In this document: positions 1-9,103 of the stretch, piece after piece
Numbering within the stretch: position 1 is the first letter of the stretch
How the letters are laid out: each line of letters starts with the position of its first letter
Assembly (NCBI GenBank): GCA_002402725.1
Contig: DHGL01000009.1
Location: 1-26,960, forward strand
Direction: 5' to 3'
Length of the DNA: 26,960 bases
Source: Anaerolineaceae bacterium UBA4799
Lineage (GTDB): Bacteria > Chloroflexota > Anaerolineae > Anaerolineales > Anaerolineaceae
The notes under the pieces: model-generated
The model's database searches: none
What the model saw: only the letters and a program-made list of their open reading frames with translations
Told to the model about the DNA's origin: nothing
Program-made: the position numbers and the translations under genes

Positions 1-2
1 CC

Positions 3-308
3 AACCGCGTCTCCGCGCCCAGGTCAGCGCAGCGCATTTACACCGATAAGATGCGCCAGCGCATGGCCACCTACCGCTGGTGCAGGCAGCAGGGCACGCC
101 TGAACAGCGCGAGCTGGCCTTCAGGCGCGCGCTTTCTGAATGCATCATCAATAAACCCATGGGCAGAATCGCAGAGAAAGCGGGCAGGTCAGGGCGTAAA
201 TTCCTGGCGCTTGGTTCCTGGGTATTCGCCTACCCCGAGGTCGTCATTGAAAGGTATTACTGGTCCGAACTGGCACACGCGCTGTGGGGCTGGGTGAAGC
301 ATGGGTGA
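3..308 (+). CDS. GT2 glycosyltransferase, C-terminal end (partial)
   Basis: The reading frame is open from base 3, so the start of the gene lies before the window. Only about 100 C-terminal residues are visible. The first visible residues, NRVSAPRSAQ, match NRFSAPRSVK in the next gene (its residues 230-239), and both continue with a conserved K-M and a Y-x-W pattern at the same spacing. This makes the fragment the tail of a GT2 glycosyltransferase paralogous to its neighbour. It ends with TGA and overlaps the next start by 8 bases, so the two are probably co-transcribed and translationally coupled. The N-terminal catalytic domain is not in the window, so the family call rests on the paralogue only. 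Confidence 0.6.
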   Translation, partial: NRVSAPRSAQRIYTDKMRQRMATYRWCRQQGTPEQRELAFRRALSECIINKPMGRIAEKAGRSGRKFLALGSWVFAYPEVVIERYYWSELAHALWGWVKHG

Positions 309-1266
309 GCTTTTCAGGGTGAGCGTGATCACCCCGGTGTACAACGCGGCGGAGTTTGTCACCCGGGCTGTGGAATCAGCACTGGCGCAGCCCGAAACGG
401 ATGAGGTGCTGCTCATCGAAGATGGCTCGCCCGACAATTCGCTGGAAGTGTGCCAGGCGCTCGCGACGAAATATGAAAAGGTGAAGCTTTTACGGCACCC
501 CGACGGTGAGAACCGCGGTGCCGGCGCCAGCCGTAACCTGGGTATGAAGAATGCCAGCAGTGAGTACATCGGATTTGTCGACGCTGATAATTTCTACCAA
601 CCAAGCAGGTTTACGAAAACCAGCCAGGTCTTTTCAGCCAACCCGGATTGCGAGGGTGTTTATGAGTCGATCGGCATCCACGTGGAGGATGAGAGTTCTC
701 TTAAACGCTGGATCGCGTCAGGAAGGCACCCAGTGGACAAATTGATCACTCTAGCCCAACCAGTCCCTCCGGATAAACTTGGGCAGGCATTGATTAGCGG
801 CAGGTATGGCAGCCTAACCCTTGATGGATTAGTTTTAAAGCGTGAAATCATTCAACGCACTGGTTATATGGCAGAACACCTGCGCCTGCACCAGGACACC
901 GAATTCATTCTGCGCTGCGCAATCGCCGGGCGGTTGTATCCAGGAGAATTGGACCAGGCTGTTGCCATGGAAGGCGTGCACACAAAAAACCGGTTTTCCG
1001 CCCCAAGGTCAGTAAAGCAAGAGTTCAATAATAAAATGGCATACTGGCTCAGTTTATATCACTGGGCAAAATTGAACACGGATCAAAATACTCAACTGGA
1101 AATTCTGAAAAGTATGATCAGTTTTATGAGAGGTCACAAGTACTATAAAAATTTTCCTCGCGATCGTTTCCCCACCCGCCTGGTATGGTTAACTAGGTTG
1201 TTAAAGCTAATTCGGTACCCGGAATTGATAATTGACCTACTAAAGGCACCCGGGGCAAAGCGTTGA
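301..1266 (+). CDS. GT2 family glycosyltransferase
   Basis: A 321-residue GT-A fold transferase expected to move a sugar from a nucleotide donor to a growing lipid-linked glycan on the cytoplasmic face. The N-terminus has the typical GT2 start VSVITPVYNAAEF (residues 7-19) and LIEDGSPDNS (38-47). The metal-binding DxD is DAD at 94-96, and HQDTEFI (197-203) carries the likely acceptor-side acidic pair. ATG overlaps the end of the previous gene by 8 bases, and the TGA overlaps the next TTG start. The last 250 bases are richer in A+T than the start. The C-terminal segment is homologous to the preceding truncated gene, so the two are a tandem pair. Donor and acceptor cannot be told from the sequence. 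Confidence 0.85.
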   Translation: MGELFRVSVITPVYNAAEFVTRAVESALAQPETDEVLLIEDGSPDNSLEVCQALATKYEKVKLLRHPDGENRGAGASRNLGMKNASSEYIGFVDADNFYQPSRFTKTSQVFSANPDCEGVYESIGIHVEDESSLKRWIASGRHPVDKLITLAQPVPPDKLGQALISGRYGSLTLDGLVLKREIIQRTGYMAEHLRLHQDTEFILRCAIAGRLYPGELDQAVAMEGVHTKNRFSAPRSVKQEFNNKMAYWLSLYHWAKLNTDQNTQLEILKSMISFMRGHKYYKNFPRDRFPTRLVWLTRLLKLIRYPELIIDLLKAPGAKR

Positions 1267-2075
1267 ATCTCTTCATCGGAACACTATACTCAGGTGAAAA
1301 TGAATACGAAGAGTGTGTAAGATCAATTCAGACGCAGACCTACCCTCATTACAAGCATTTCGTGTTTAAAGACCTGCCAAACCGCGAAGCCCACAATAAT
1401 CTTTTTTCCTCATTTCTCGAAAAAAAAGCAGTTTACAACCTGCTTATCAAAGTAGATGCAGATATGGTACTTTGTTCGGATACCTTATTTGATAGTATTG
1501 TTAACAAGATGTCAAAGTCTCCCGAGTTGGAGATTTTCAGCATTGCGGTGATGGATTTTTTCTCAGGTCAATTAATCAATGGGTTAAATACCTACCGTAA
1601 TACTGTAAGATGGGATTATTCCAACACGACTATGTTCGTGGATATCCCGGATGTGCCGACGGAAAAAACCCAGTTTGACGCTAACGACCTGGCACCCGCA
1701 GCCATCCACTGTAAGAATCCCTCCAAACTTCAAGCGTTTCATTACGGAGTCCATAGAGGGCTAAAATCGATTGCGAAGCAGCACAGCACCTCGCATTGGG
1801 CGTTGCTCAATAAAACCTGGCAAAACTTCTTGCGAACAAAAGATGAGCGCATTGGTCTGGCAGTACTTGGTGCTGAACTGGTGTATGCTGGAATATTCAC
1901 CAAGACCGATGTAGATTACACCAATCCAAGAGTGAAGCATGTCCTTGAGAAATATGAAACAATGTGCATTGATGACCTTAAACACGAAATATCCACTTTG
2001 AAAATACGACATTGGGGATTTCTTCCTGGTGACATGCGCAGGCGCTTACTTCGTCAAAAATATAAGAATTGGTAA
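1263..2075 (+). CDS. GT2-like glycosyltransferase
   Basis: A 270-residue protein starting at a TTG that overlaps the previous stop by 4 bases. A GT-A type beginning is visible: FIGTLYSGENEYEECVRSI (4-22), with QTQTYP after it, and a DxD motif in KVDADMVL (63-70). It lacks the long hydrophilic C-terminus of the preceding GT2 and shows no membrane span. It probably adds one sugar of the repeat unit. The gene is AT-rich compared with the GT4 gene that follows, and it overlaps the longest frame of that gene by a few bases. The family is fairly certain from DxD and context, but the N-terminal motif is divergent and the substrate is unknown. Confidence 0.7.
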   Translation: MNLFIGTLYSGENEYEECVRSIQTQTYPHYKHFVFKDLPNREAHNNLFSSFLEKKAVYNLLIKVDADMVLCSDTLFDSIVNKMSKSPELEIFSIAVMDFFSGQLINGLNTYRNTVRWDYSNTTMFVDIPDVPTEKTQFDANDLAPAAIHCKNPSKLQAFHYGVHRGLKSIAKQHSTSHWALLNKTWQNFLRTKDERIGLAVLGAELVYAGIFTKTDVDYTNPRVKHVLEKYETMCIDDLKHEISTLKIRHWGFLPGDMRRRLLRQKYKNW

Positions 2076-2077
2076 TT

Positions 2078-3334
2078 GTGAGTAACAGCTATTTGAAAAT
2101 CCTCGCCATCTCTGCGCATCATCCCCCATACCACTTTGGCGGCTACGAAATACGGGTCAAGAACATCCTGGATGGCCTGGCAGCGCGTGGTCACACCTTG
2201 TGCGTACTGACCAATCATCCCGAAAAGGGGGGCAGAGAGAAGGATGGTGAACAGCCTTACCCCATCATACGAAAACTGCATAACCGCCGCTACGCCCGGT
2301 TTTTCCCCAAGGAGATCCTGTTCGACCTTCTGGATACCCGCCTGCTGCAGCGGCAGATAGAGCAATTCGCACCCGATGTGATCTACCTCGGCCATACCTA
2401 TATGCTTTCAAAGGCTCTCCTGCCTTACCTGGCGCGTCAGTCCATACCGATCGTCTATGATGAAGGCGGGATCGGGCTGATCGAAGCCTGGCAGGAGCAC
2501 GGCAGGTGGTTCCGCTTTACCGGTGATTACCGCAGCAAATTTGCCTTTCTGAACTGGATCAAACCGCTGGTGATCTGGTTGGTTTGCGCCTTCAGCCGCG
2601 GCAGGATCCACCGGGGGTGGACCTGGCCGCAAAATATGCGCATCATCTTCAACAGCCGTCTCAACCACGCCAACGCGCGGGCTGCCGGCGTGCCGATCGA
2701 TAATTCGACCGTCATCCACTCCGGGATTGACACAAGCATCTTCAGATTTCAACCGCGCGAAAAACTGGGAACCCCGCTGTGTATCATCACACCTGGGCGC
2801 ATCGAGCGCCGCAAAGGTCAACTGGACGCGGTCTACCTGGTGAAAGCGCTAATCGATGACGGCATCGACACCCGCCTGGTGCTGGCAGGCGCCGGCTGGC
2901 CGGACGGGTATTATGATGAGGTGATCGCTGCGATCAAAGAAAAGCAGCTTTCAGACCATGTAACCGTCCTGCCCATGCAATCCACACAAGAGCTGGCAGC
3001 CCAGTATCACAAGGCGGATATTTGTCTTTTCCCCAGTTATCAGCAAATTGGCTTCTCAAGGGTTCCCCTGGAGGCCATGGCTTGCGGGTGCCTGGTGATC
3101 TCATACGGCAACGAAGGATCGGATGAGGTCCTCACGGATAGGGAAAACGGGTTCATCGTAAAACCAATGGATATTCGTGGTTCAATTAGGATCATAGATG
3201 AATTGCTTGATAATCCTTTTGTAGTCAATAGCATTATTAGCAATGCCAAAGACCTAATTAAGAACGAGTATGCAATGCCTATTTATGTTGAATCAATTAC
3301 TAAAAATATCACCAGTTACATAGCCAAGAGGTAA
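2078..3334 (+). CDS. GT4 family glycosyltransferase
   Basis: A GT-B fold retaining glycosyltransferase of about 418 residues. The N-terminal domain has ILAISAHHPPYHFGGYEIRV (with start GTG 2078, from about residue 8), where the GGYE loop is typical of GT4 enzymes. The donor domain has IITPGRIERRKGQLDAV (about 236-252) and GFSRVPLEAMACG (about 325-337). The first Glu of the usual EX7E motif is replaced by Ile, while the second (EAMACG) is kept. GTG at 2078 follows the previous stop by two bases. A TTG at 2069 is an alternative start that would overlap. The last 160 bases turn AT-rich, matching the next gene rather than the rest of this one, so the 3' end may have been exchanged by recombination. 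Confidence 0.85.
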   Translation: MSNSYLKILAISAHHPPYHFGGYEIRVKNILDGLAARGHTLCVLTNHPEKGGREKDGEQPYPIIRKLHNRRYARFFPKEILFDLLDTRLLQRQIEQFAPDVIYLGHTYMLSKALLPYLARQSIPIVYDEGGIGLIEAWQEHGRWFRFTGDYRSKFAFLNWIKPLVIWLVCAFSRGRIHRGWTWPQNMRIIFNSRLNHANARAAGVPIDNSTVIHSGIDTSIFRFQPREKLGTPLCIITPGRIERRKGQLDAVYLVKALIDDGIDTRLVLAGAGWPDGYYDEVIAAIKEKQLSDHVTVLPMQSTQELAAQYHKADICLFPSYQQIGFSRVPLEAMACGCLVISYGNEGSDEVLTDRENGFIVKPMDIRGSIRIIDELLDNPFVVNSIISNAKDLIKNEYAMPIYVESITKNITSYIAKR

Positions 3335-3379
3335 GTAGATAAATCGGTCATTTGACAATTGCTGACGGGAAAGAAATAT

Positions 3380-4366
3380 ATGAAAACTGCTTTCCATAAA
3401 TCCATTGATTCAATAAAGAAGAACATACGGTTTAGAATCGCAAAATTCTTGGCTGTTAATCATCTTGAAGTTGAAAATCTGAACAATCCCTTTTTTATCA
3501 TCGCAACTCCAGGAAACCTGCATGTCACAAGGTTATGTTTAAAGTATATTCCATCGGATCAGGAAGTTGTGATAGTCCTAAATGGTCTGGAGAGATGGGA
3601 GACAAAATGGGCAAAGGAAAATTTTTACTCTAGGAAATTGATTTTATTCCCGATACGAGTTAGTCATGATCAGGTGATAGATTATTTACTGGACTGGATG
3701 GATTCCTCATTCGGTATTTTGGATGATGATTGCTTTGTTTTTTCCCCTAGTTTATTTTCAATGATTAGAAGTATTACTTCTCAAATTTCTTTTTGTTCTT
3801 GTTATGGATTTGAAAGTTACAAACATAGTATGGTTTTTCCAGAGACCTTTTTCTTATATCTAAATGCCCCATTATTGAAAAAAATTAAAAAGGAGTTTGG
3901 TGTTGGAGCATTGACCACAACTTGGGATCAGTTACCCGATAAAGTGAAAGAAAAAATATCCGAGTTTGGATTCTCAAAAGATAAATTACCGGAAGATTAT
4001 AAAGGATTTTTCGATACATTAAGAGTATTAATGGTTCTTTCCCTTGCTCAAGATTATCCATTTCGATTTATAAATGATAAATACATAAATTATCTAAAAG
4101 ATGAATCAAAAAACGTTTTCCATGTAGGAGCCGTTACAGTCGTGCCTTTTCTTGGTATATCGACAGTCAGTAAATCTAGAACTAGGGGATCCTATTTCTG
4201 GTACCGAGCATTAGAACAATGTCCAGACACAAAAATCAAACTAAAATATTATAGGCAATATGGATATTCCTCATCGAATCAGGTTTTATTGAAATTCCCA
4301 AATGCTAAGGAAAGAATTGGTAATTATTTTTTCGAAAGTGTCGAAGAAGTAATCTCAGAAACCTAA
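3380..4366 (+). CDS. Unassigned protein, possibly GT-A type glycosyltransferase
   Basis: A 328-residue soluble protein that I do not recognise. The start is placed at ATG 3380 because GGGAAAG (3367-3373) lies 6 bases upstream; a TTG at 3359 is in frame but has no such site. An N-terminal strand-like segment, NPFFIIATPGN (36-46), is followed by VVIVLNG (63-69) and FGILDDDCFVF (111-121). An acidic triplet after a hydrophobic strand is what a GT-A metal-binding DxD looks like. A later VFHVGAV could supply a metal-binding His. Its place between glycosyltransferases supports a transferase role, but this is inference. The gene is strikingly AT-rich against its neighbours, which points to recent acquisition. 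Confidence 0.55.
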   Translation: MKTAFHKSIDSIKKNIRFRIAKFLAVNHLEVENLNNPFFIIATPGNLHVTRLCLKYIPSDQEVVIVLNGLERWETKWAKENFYSRKLILFPIRVSHDQVIDYLLDWMDSSFGILDDDCFVFSPSLFSMIRSITSQISFCSCYGFESYKHSMVFPETFFLYLNAPLLKKIKKEFGVGALTTTWDQLPDKVKEKISEFGFSKDKLPEDYKGFFDTLRVLMVLSLAQDYPFRFINDKYINYLKDESKNVFHVGAVTVVPFLGISTVSKSRTRGSYFWYRALEQCPDTKIKLKYYRQYGYSSSNQVLLKFPNAKERIGNYFFESVEEVISET

Positions 4367-4475
4367 TAAATCAACCTTTACGTTTTTATTTTCATACTTT
4401 TTATTATTCATCAAATAAACCAATTCCATAAAAAGAGTAATAAATGAGGATCTGAGGGGGAAACAACATCATTCA
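4367..4475 (+). other. AT-rich intergenic spacer
   Basis: This 109-base gap is very rich in A and T. A purine-rich GAGGGGG at about 4454-4460 is the likely ribosome binding site for the next gene. No convincing terminator hairpin is visible. Promoter-like hexamers can be picked out but mean little in such AT-rich sequence. Confidence 0.4.
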
Positions 4476-5423
4476 TTGAAAAACATAAGTACTTCTGTAA
4501 TAATACCTACATATAACAGGGCGGAACTTCTTTCCAGGGCAATACGCTCAGTTCTTGCACAAACTTATCAGAATTGGGAGTTGATCCTCTTGGATGATGG
4601 TTCAACGGATGATACAACTGAAATTGTCAATGCATACCACGATAGTCGAATTAGATACTTTTATGGAGAAAACCTTGGCGTAGCCTGCGCGCGTAACCGG
4701 GCGTTAGAAAAAGCCAACGGTCAGCACATCGCCTTCCTGGATTCTGACGACACCTGGTCGCATGAAAAACTGGAATTGCAGTTGGAGGTGATGGAAAAAT
4801 ATCCGCAAATTGACCTGCTATTCACTGATTTTCAAAACATCAACTTTGCCAGCGGTGAGCACGGCACTGGTTTCGATCAAAATGCGCAAGCCATGGCAGT
4901 GCTGCAGACAGAAAAAATAGATGATTCACTCTCCCTGGTCACAGGGGGAATGCCCCAGGCGCTGGCAATGGGAAACTTCATCGCGACCGATACTGTACTG
5001 CTGCGTAAAGAAGTACTGAAGCGAACCAGGGTCTTCAGAGAGGACCTCAGAAACGCAGAGGATTTTGAACTCTGGTGGCGTATGGGGCTTGCCGGTGCAA
5101 AATTCGCTTACCTGGATAAAGTTTTGATGCAACGGAATAAACCAACCGGCAGCCTCAGCAGCCCGGGTGTGGAAACCGCGCAAAACACACTCAAAGCTCT
5201 TGACTTGTGTAAAGAGAATTCAATGGCTGCAGGCAGACCGGACCACCTGCCCTATCTTAATCGGCAGTACCGCAATACCTGGCAAAACCTGATCACAGCT
5301 TATGGCGATCAAGGCGATCTGAAGCAGGCGGTCAATGCTTTTAAGACTTCACTAAAGTACGGTTGCCAGCCGGGTTCTCTTCGGTTGTTAGTTAGCGCGA
5401 CCATAAACGCATTAAGAAAGTAG
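4476..5423 (+). CDS. GT2 family glycosyltransferase
   Basis: A 315-residue classical GT2 transferase. Motifs in order: VIIPTYNRAELLSRAIRSVL (8-27), LILLDDGSTDDT (36-47), ENLGVACARNRAL (65-77), the metal-binding DSDD (89-92), and NAEDFELWWRMG (193-204), whose ED pair holds the likely catalytic base. The start is TTG 4476. The purine-rich GAGGGGG about 15 bases upstream is rather distant, so the exact start is uncertain, but the N-terminal motif requires one nearby. The first 190 bases are AT-rich, like the preceding gene; from about 4670 on, the composition switches to the GC-richer type of the 5' part of the GT4 gene at 2078. This suggests a recombination joint inside the coding region. No membrane segment is seen. 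It ends 6 bases before the next ATG. Confidence 0.9.
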   Translation: MKNISTSVIIPTYNRAELLSRAIRSVLAQTYQNWELILLDDGSTDDTTEIVNAYHDSRIRYFYGENLGVACARNRALEKANGQHIAFLDSDDTWSHEKLELQLEVMEKYPQIDLLFTDFQNINFASGEHGTGFDQNAQAMAVLQTEKIDDSLSLVTGGMPQALAMGNFIATDTVLLRKEVLKRTRVFREDLRNAEDFELWWRMGLAGAKFAYLDKVLMQRNKPTGSLSSPGVETAQNTLKALDLCKENSMAAGRPDHLPYLNRQYRNTWQNLITAYGDQGDLKQAVNAFKTSLKYGCQPGSLRLLVSATINALRK

Positions 5424-5429
5424 ACCTGG

Positions 5430-6635
5430 ATGACAATTCGAGTTTTGCATATCTTCGCACCAAGTTTGAAAACCCGATTCAGCGGTGATTCCATCATGTG
5501 GAAATCTAAGATAAATAAATGGTTTGACCCACATGTGAAACATTACGTTCTGGATTTCGAACAGAAAAGAATCTCAGATGCGAAGACTTTTTTTAATTTT
5601 GACTTACCAGAGAAACAACGGAGCTCTTCCCGTTGGGAGAGATTCACGTGGGCTTTTTCATTGCTCCGTTTATTAAGACGACACGGCAAGGAATATGATC
5701 TGCTGCATTTCCATGTTCTTTGGTGGGGCAGCCTGCTGGCCGCCCGCTGGGCAAGAAAGCGCAACATCCCCTGTATTTATGAAAGTGTACTCCTGGATGC
5801 AGATAATCCAGGCGCGGTGAAGGAAGAACCCCTGGGGAAGATTAAATTGAACCTCTTCAGGGACTTCACCGGAATTCTGGCTATTTCGGATCATCTTGCC
5901 CAGGACTTCCTTTCGAATGGTTTTAAAGAAGAGCAGGTTTTCACCCTGATGAACAGCGTAGACACCGGGTTGTTCCGCCCGGTAACTGGCGGGTTAGAAA
6001 AGGCCGAAATTCGTAGACGATACGGTCTACCAGAAGAAAAGAAGATCCTCGTGTTTGTGGGTAGCATCATCCAAAGGAAAGGCGCCGACCTTCTGGTCCA
6101 GGCGTTCATTGAGGCTGGAAAAAGTCTTCCGGAGTTGTATCTCTTGATCATCGGTCCGCACAATCAACGTGAAAACCCTTCCCTTGACGAGGGTTTCATT
6201 AACAAACTGCACCAATCGATTCTGGACGCTAGTATGCAGGAAAGGGTGTACTTTTACGGGTTGGTAAATGAACGTGAGCGGCTGGCAGAACTATACCGGG
6301 CAAGTGATACATTTGTCTTCCCATCACGGCGCGAGGGATTGGGGAATGTAATGCTGGAAGCCATGGCATGCGGTTTACCCGTCATCATCTCCGAATTGCC
6401 AGGGCTGGAAAAAGTGGTCAAGGATGGAAAAAATGGCATGGTTGTGCCTGTGGAAGATAAAACGCAACTTGCTGAAGCGATTATCCGTTTATGTAATAAT
6501 GAGATGCTCTTAAAAGAATTGGCTGAAGCAGCACAGAAATATATATTAGAAAACCATGGTTTTCCTCAATGGCAGAAAAACCTGGTAGCAGTGTATCAAG
6601 GTCTGATGATACATACAAAGGCTGAAGATGCCTGA
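5430..6635 (+). CDS. GT4 family glycosyltransferase
   Basis: A 401-residue GT-B enzyme of the retaining GT4 family. The N-terminal domain begins IRVLHIFAPSL (3-13). The donor-binding domain shows NSVDTGLF (175-182), VFVGSIIQRKGADLL (208-222) and the complete EX7E motif in EGLGNVMLEAMACG (302-315; E302 and E310), which binds the nucleotide sugar. Start ATG 5430 is 6 bases after the previous stop and the gene overlaps the next by 8, so it sits in a tight operon. All usual GT4 residues are present, so the protein is probably active. Sugar specificity is unknown. Confidence 0.9.
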   Translation: MTIRVLHIFAPSLKTRFSGDSIMWKSKINKWFDPHVKHYVLDFEQKRISDAKTFFNFDLPEKQRSSSRWERFTWAFSLLRLLRRHGKEYDLLHFHVLWWGSLLAARWARKRNIPCIYESVLLDADNPGAVKEEPLGKIKLNLFRDFTGILAISDHLAQDFLSNGFKEEQVFTLMNSVDTGLFRPVTGGLEKAEIRRRYGLPEEKKILVFVGSIIQRKGADLLVQAFIEAGKSLPELYLLIIGPHNQRENPSLDEGFINKLHQSILDASMQERVYFYGLVNERERLAELYRASDTFVFPSRREGLGNVMLEAMACGLPVIISELPGLEKVVKDGKNGMVVPVEDKTQLAEAIIRLCNNEMLLKELAEAAQKYILENHGFPQWQKNLVAVYQGLMIHTKAEDA

Positions 6636-7977
6636 GATTGATGCCCTTCTCAACTCGACAATACTTGTGATTGTTATTGCCATCATGGGTTTGGTAGTAA
6701 TCATCAATCCTTATATTGGCTTGGCTTTCACAGTAGCATCTCAATCCATTGTAGATGTACTACCCACTATCCCGGGATTTACATCATTCGTTCCGTTGAT
6801 TGGATTGGTTACGGTAGCAGCTTTTATCATTCAAGCCGGCCGAAGGCACATCAAGGGAGCATTTAAGTTCTATACTCCTCACATATTTGGTCTTGTATTT
6901 ATTTTTTGGTTTTTCGTTACCAATCCTTCTGCTGCCTGGTCGGGAGTGGACCGTAACTGGTTCTTTACTTACGCACAGTTATGGGTATTGATGTGGCTTT
7001 CAAGCTTCATGATCAATACACCGAAAAAACAGCAGGTATTGATGTGGATATTCACGATTACTACCGTTATTACTGCAATTGCAATTTTTAATCGCGGTGG
7101 TTTCCTTGAGGAAATCGATCCAACCATCCGGGCGGCAGGCTTCACACAGGGAGCAAATACCGCAGCACGCTACTTCATCATATCATTTGTATTTTTATAT
7201 TACCTGCGTACAACAGTAAAGAGCACAATCTGGCGAACAGTCTCGCTTGTGGGCATGATCATCATATTTCTGGCCGTCTACTATACTGTTTCCCGTACGG
7301 GAATGGTTCTACTGGCGATCGCCATTATCCTCATTTTCCTGCTGAATCCCCGAATGAAAAATCGTGTTCAGATAATTATCATCGCAGTGATAGCATTTAC
7401 CATTCTACTCATTTTTTCGAGCAGTATTCTACAGATTATTGGTGAAATCGTCCCTACCGTAAGGCAGGGTACAGATACGATGGGGCTGCGGTACGCTTTG
7501 TGGGAAGCAGGATGGGAAATGTGGAAAGACCACCCGTTATTTGGAGTCGGTATGGGGATGTTTCCTTCTACTCTAAAATACTATCCTAATCCAACCTATT
7601 CTATGTTCTTTATGAGGGGTCTTGTCGCACATAATACATATGTAGCAATCCTGGCAGAAACAGGTTTGATCGGATTTATCCTTTTTTCAGGATTATTGAT
7701 ATCTGTTGTACATTCATTGCTGAAATCCAGAAAAAAACTGGATGAGGAATGGAAACCTATAGCCAATGTTTGGTTGATCGTGATGATAATACTCTTGATA
7801 GGTGGGATTACTAAAACAGATCAGGCTGAAAAGATTCTCTGGTTAACCATGGGTGTTATTACTTTTGTAGCAAATCAAACAAAGACTACCTTCTCGAAAA
7901 ATCATACAAGTAATACTAAAACTGATCCAAAAGATAAACATTTACATAGGACAAAAACGCTGGAAGATGGAAAATAA
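6628..7977 (+). CDS. O-antigen ligase/polymerase (Wzy/WaaL type)
   Basis: A 449-residue integral membrane protein with about ten to twelve hydrophobic segments and a charged C-terminal tail after about residue 417. It carries the Wzy_C/O-antigen ligase pattern: SRTG (222-225) after a membrane span, then RYALWEAGWEMWKDHPLFGV (288-307) and AHNTYVAILAETGLIGF (334-350). Proteins of this family either join undecaprenyl-linked repeat units into a polymer (Wzy) or transfer the polymer to an acceptor (WaaL) on the outer side of the cytoplasmic membrane. Sequence alone does not separate the two, but the presence of a flippase and an initiating transferase in the same locus makes a polymerase role more likely. 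It overlaps both neighbours (8 and 11 bases). Confidence 0.85.
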   Translation: MPEIDALLNSTILVIVIAIMGLVVIINPYIGLAFTVASQSIVDVLPTIPGFTSFVPLIGLVTVAAFIIQAGRRHIKGAFKFYTPHIFGLVFIFWFFVTNPSAAWSGVDRNWFFTYAQLWVLMWLSSFMINTPKKQQVLMWIFTITTVITAIAIFNRGGFLEEIDPTIRAAGFTQGANTAARYFIISFVFLYYLRTTVKSTIWRTVSLVGMIIIFLAVYYTVSRTGMVLLAIAIILIFLLNPRMKNRVQIIIIAVIAFTILLIFSSSILQIIGEIVPTVRQGTDTMGLRYALWEAGWEMWKDHPLFGVGMGMFPSTLKYYPNPTYSMFFMRGLVAHNTYVAILAETGLIGFILFSGLLISVVHSLLKSRKKLDEEWKPIANVWLIVMIILLIGGITKTDQAEKILWLTMGVITFVANQTKTTFSKNHTSNTKTDPKDKHLHRTKTLEDGK

Positions 7978-9103
7978 TAAAATTCGGATAGCGATAATCG
8001 CTGGTCAACTCGTGGTTGGGGGGGCAGAAAGACAATTGTATCTTTGGCTCTCCAACCTGGATCGAAGCAGGTTCTCACCGATTGTGCTCACGCTTCATCC
8101 CGGGCATGGAGACTACTGGGAAAAACCAATAGAAGACCTGGACATTCCTCTATACAGGATTCCTTCACACAAAAACCGCATTAAACGTCTACAGGAAATG
8201 ATAAAGGTTATACGCCAAAATAATCCTCATTTGATTCACGGGTGGCATCTTTTTACAAGCCCCTATGCCGGTTTTTCAGCGAAATTTCTGGGCGTAAACA
8301 GCCTGGGTAGTCTACGGGTTTCATTCAGGAAGTTTTATCAAAATCCGATTGCTGCATTATTAAGCCTGATTGTTAATGATGGAATAACCGTAAATTCTAT
8401 GGCTGCAGCTTCAAGATTGCGGAAAATCAAAGTAAATACAAAACAAGAGATATTTGTGGTTCAGAACGCATTCGTAAATAACATTATTCAGTACCAATCA
8501 AGGGAGAGTCTACTTGATAGGTGCAATATCACAGAAAAAATGACCATAATTGGCTCTATCGGGAGACTTGATAAAAAGAAAAGATTTGATCTTTTATTGA
8601 AAACGATGGCAATACTAAACAAAGACCAGGGCTACCATCTGGTTATAATCGGCGATGGTCCTGAAAGGGCAAGCCTGGTGACCTTATCCGAGAAACTGGG
8701 GATCAGCGGTCATGTCACATTAATGGGCGAAATCGCCAATGCGGAAATGTGGTTGAAAGCATTCGATATTTTTGCTTACACTTCTCTTGATGAAGGCATG
8801 CCAAATGTCATCATGGAGGCGGCAGCGGCAGAGCTGCCAATCGTAACCTGGCGGTTACCATTTTTTGAAGAATTACTCATTGATGAAAAAAGTGGGTTGC
8901 TAGTTGAACCTAAAAACATTGAGAAGATGAAAGAAGGTATCATCAGACTGGTCAAATCGGAAGAGTTAAGACGACAACTCGGAAAAGCTGCCCGAGAAAA
9001 CATACTGGAGAACTTCAACCTTCAACGTTTCCTGTACAACATGACTGAAGCGTATGAGACTATCCTGGTTACCTCAATAAAGCAGGCTAATCACCAGACA
9101 TGA
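7967..9103 (+). CDS. GT4 family glycosyltransferase
   Basis: A 378-residue GT-B enzyme. The GT4 N-terminal acceptor-side loop is IIAGQLVVGGAERQL (10-24). The donor domain has IIGSIGRLDKKKRFDLLL (194-211), VIIGDGPER (226-234) and DEGMPNVIMEAAAAELP, with both EX7E glutamates (E276, E284). The ATG overlaps the ligase/polymerase gene by 11 bases, and its TGA overlaps the next ATG as ATGA, so translation is coupled on both sides. Composition is moderately AT-rich, like the ligase/polymerase gene. Specificity cannot be stated. Confidence 0.9.
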   Translation: MENNKIRIAIIAGQLVVGGAERQLYLWLSNLDRSRFSPIVLTLHPGHGDYWEKPIEDLDIPLYRIPSHKNRIKRLQEMIKVIRQNNPHLIHGWHLFTSPYAGFSAKFLGVNSLGSLRVSFRKFYQNPIAALLSLIVNDGITVNSMAAASRLRKIKVNTKQEIFVVQNAFVNNIIQYQSRESLLDRCNITEKMTIIGSIGRLDKKKRFDLLLKTMAILNKDQGYHLVIIGDGPERASLVTLSEKLGISGHVTLMGEIANAEMWLKAFDIFAYTSLDEGMPNVIMEAAAAELPIVTWRLPFFEELLIDEKSGLLVEPKNIEKMKEGIIRLVKSEELRRQLGKAARENILENFNLQRFLYNMTEAYETILVTSIKQANHQT

